From assembly GCA_014084085.1 (NCBI GenBank), contig NPFB01000033.1, positions 46,335 through 89,477 on the forward strand: a stretch of 43,143 bases of DNA, in the 5' to 3' direction. Every line of letters starts with the position of its first letter. The stretch's first letter is position 1. This stretch comes from Hondaea fermentalgiana. Taxonomy: Eukaryota > Sar > Bigyra > Thraustochytrida > Thraustochytriidae. Both the position numbers and the translations under genes were made by a program. The notes under the pieces are model-generated. The model searched no databases and was not told where the DNA came from. It saw only the letters and a program-made list of their open reading frames with translations. Below are positions 40,993 to 43,143 of the stretch, piece after piece.

Positions 40993-41737
40993 GCGCGGGG
41001 AAGCACCTAGCACCCCCGGCCGCTTCTTTCTTCTCTCGCGGGTGCTGGTGCTAACGCCAGCGCTGGTGCGGGTGCTTTTACTTTGGGCAGGGCGCTGCTT
41101 TCGCGTCGGGCAGCATAGCTTTGACAATTCCCAACGCCAATGCAAGCAAAGCAAGCAAGCTTTGCGGAGCAGCTTCTGGCAAAGCAAGGAGCTCCCCTCA
41201 GGCAGGTGTTCAGCGACCGTCTTGCTTTCCCGTGCAGGCCCCGCAAGCCTGGTCGAGGTACTGTATGGAGCGGCCGGCGGCGGCCGAATGGATGAATGAC
41301 GCTCGCGTCGGTTCAGTGGATCTCCTGCTGCCCCGCGCGTTGATCAACGGAAGAGGGCCGACCGCCTGGCGTGTGTTGGATGGGCCAGCTTCCCCTGGGT
41401 CGGTTTCCTTTCTCCATAAAGCCCTCGTCACAAATCCGGTGCCAACGATCAAAAGCATTCGTAAAGGCGTGAACGAGTAACCCTGGTCGAGGAGTCAAGT
41501 CGCGGTCTAAGCCGAGCAGGACCGGACGATACCATGCACATCGTACGAGCGCGGGAGCTGGCACGATGGTAAATATAGCGAGCTGTGGAAGTTTGACTTC
41601 CGTTGACATTTCGTGGTCGCGAGGGCGACAACCGCGACCAGGACCTTCATCCGAAAATGGATCCTGCTCCGGAGAAACTTGACTTCTCCGATGTGGGGAG
41701 GCTGCGGGGATTGCTTTACTTCTGAGCTCAAAAGGGC
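40993..41737. other. Gene-free spacer before CTAGC array
   Basis: Several short frames are open on both strands around 41210-41610, but none has a supported product. AGCAAGC repeats occur near 41141-41160. Confidence 0.4.
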
Positions 41738-41861
41738 AAAGCTACCTAGCTTTTATGAGAATGCTACCTAGCTTTAAAAGAAAGCAACCTAGCATTGAGG
41801 AAAAGCTGGCTAGCATCGACGGGAAAGCTGGCTAGCATTGACATGAAAGCTAGCTAGCTTT
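41738..41861. repeat. Six-copy phased CTAGC dyad array
   Basis: Six related cores start with GCT or GCA at 41741, 41763, 41784, 41805, 41827 and 41849, so the spacing is 22, 21, 21, 22 and 22 bases. The shared pattern is AAAGCTNNCTAGC followed by TTT or ATTGA. The last copy, AAAGCTAGCTAGCTTT (41846-41861), is a perfect 16-base palindrome. Two-turn spacing puts every core on the same face of the helix, as in arrays bound by a repeated dimeric protein. Confidence 0.9.
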
Positions 41862-42545
41862 CAGACCAAAGCAAAACTAAAACTTCAGATCCATACAGTT
41901 ACCCCAAGACGAAGCAGCCGCAGCAGCTCAAGCAAGATGGGAGCATCGGCAATGCACAAGCGTGAGTCTCATCCTTCAACGCACAAGCTTGTACGCGCTC
42001 ATTGCCCGGAAGACCAAAAGCAACCTCAGCAGACGCGGAGACAAGCACGACCACGAATGGAGACAACGGGCGTTCTACCCGTCTACAAGCCGTCGCCTGC
42101 TGAGGCCAAGGGCTAAGGCCTAACAAGCCACATTTATTACGCCTAAGTATGTAAAATAGAAACCAGTTACACTCGGCCCACGGCCCTAAAGTGCAGGAGA
42201 AGGCCGCTCTTGAAGCGACTGCATGAAGCAATACCTGGTTGGCAGCAGGCTTTTGCCTGCTTGCCTGCTTGCCTGCTTGCCTACTGTTGCTTACTGGCTT
42301 GATTTTTGTGTCCATTTTTATCCATCAAGGGACGGTGCGAAGCATCAAGCTTCATGCTCTCATGTGATTCGAGCTGTTTTCGCTCCGGCTCCTTCACTTG
42401 CTGACGTAGTGCGAGAGAGTCTCGTGTGCGCATGAAAGACAAAAACGGGAGCTGTACAGGTCAAATAATGCGAGTAAACGAAAAGGCCGGCCGGTGACTG
42501 GCGTCCGCGTTCGGGTGGCTTGTGCTTGATCAGTTTCAAGGTTAA
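41862..42545. other. Gene-free spacer between repeat arrays
   Basis: Nothing gene-like is supported. A short array of TGCCTGCT units lies at about 42255-42282. Confidence 0.45.
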
Positions 42546-42611
42546 GCTCGGCCTCGGCAAATTCCGCGCTCGGCCTTGGCAAATTCCGCGCTCGGCCTCG
42601 GCGAGTTCTCC
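42546..42611 (+). repeat. Three exact 22-base direct repeats
   Basis: GCTCGGCC starts units at 42546, 42568 and 42590. Units 1 and 2 differ by a single C/T change. Unit 3 diverges in its second half (GAGTTC for AAATTC). Confidence 0.92.
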
Positions 42612-42740
42612 GGCCCAAAGGAGTGGACCAGGCTATTCTTTCGTTGCTCAAACGTAATCACCCGTCCCCCGCTGCAGAGTCCATCCTGGGATCTAAAACG
42701 ATGCAAGCCAAGCAACTTGTATGCAGACAGGAAAACTGAC

Positions 42741-43143
42741 TGGATGCATGTGATCTTTCTCTCAAATGGACACGATGCAAAAGCAGATGGCTTCCTGAGG
42801 AAGAGCAAGTAGCTTTTGCAATGGAAAGGGAAAGCACAAGCCAAGAGCTACCTCGGGTGAGTGCGAGCCCAGGGCTTGGGGCCCGCAAGTGAAAGGAGAA
42901 GGAAGTCTTGGAGCACACAAGATAGCACCCGGGACGCACGCAAAACTTTTCGCTCGAATGGACCAGGCGCGGAAGCAGCTTGCTTCTTCCGGGGGGGGGG
43001 GAGCTGTGGAAGGATGGAACAACATTCGAAAGCTGCTCCTTTCGAGTGCGGGAGCAGGTCAGGCATCTTCTGAACGAGACGAGAAACCTGACCGGACGCA
43101 TGCGATCTACAGGCTACTGCAAGTGGACACGGCGCGACAGCAG
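42741..43143. repeat. Diverged 160-190-base repeat, running off the window
   Basis: A block starting GGAYGCAYG with TGGAC 25-30 bases later occurs at 42742, 42932 and 43094. Copies 1 and 3 match at 13 of 15 bases (42742-42756 against 43094-43108) and at 18 of 23 bases (from 42765 and 43121). Nearly all differences are transitions, mostly at CpG positions. The third copy is cut by the window end. Confidence 0.65.

Noticed and set aside
41261..41480. Frame containing ALINGRGP, a multicopper-oxidase-like string
   Set aside because: The motif is short and isolated; no copper-ligand His pattern is present on either side.
1..43143. tRNA, rRNA, snRNA genes and CRISPR arrays
   Set aside because: I looked for T-loop (GTTCGANNC) contexts and typical snRNA or rRNA strings on both strands and found none with supporting structure; no spacer-repeat array is present.

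Overview
The window looks like nuclear DNA of a flagellated, GC-rich protist with compact genes, most plausibly a stramenopile of the thraustochytrid/labyrinthulid type (inferred from gene content and style; no marker was searched). The genes are typically eukaryotic: RPS6, a BET bromodomain protein, a three-repeat MYB, a retinoblastoma protein, WDR91, HSBP1, METTL18 and a vacuolar-type H+-pyrophosphatase. An ARMC2 homologue points to a motile flagellum. Most genes are intronless; the introns that can be seen (RPS6, WDR91, HSBP1) are 111-184 bases long with GTAAGT-like or GTACGT donors. Two runs of exactly 100 N (17464-17563 and 28134-28233) are assembly gaps, and the second removes the start of the retinoblastoma gene.

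Layout. 0-7 kb: a tail-anchored TPR co-chaperone-like protein, an unknown protein, ARMC2, and a coiled-coil protein. 7-16 kb: a protein kinase, a BET protein and a membrane-anchored sulfotransferase, separated by gene-poor spacers. 16-30.3 kb: RPS6, then MYB3R, WDR91 and RBR, an acidic unknown protein, and HSBP1 with a 24-base micro-exon. 31.6-39.3 kb: H+-PPase, a 3.1-kb spacer full of short tandem repeats, METTL18 and an unknown helical protein. 39.3-43.1 kb: no convincing gene, but three distinct repeat arrays.

How the genes relate. There is no operon-like logic, and neighbours mostly serve different pathways. The exception is MYB3R and RBR, about 3 kb apart with only WDR91 between them. 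In plants and animals these families act together in DREAM/MuvB-type cell-cycle complexes. The sequence upstream of the MYB gene carries three YAACGG MYB-type cores within about 95 bases, which suggests self-regulation.

The least explained signal is at 41738-41861: six copies of a dyad-symmetric CTAGC core spaced every 21-22 bases, two helical turns, inside a gene-free tract. Nearby are an exact 3 x 22-base repeat and a diverged 160-190-base repeat that differs largely by C/T transitions. This cluster is the best candidate for something undescribed.
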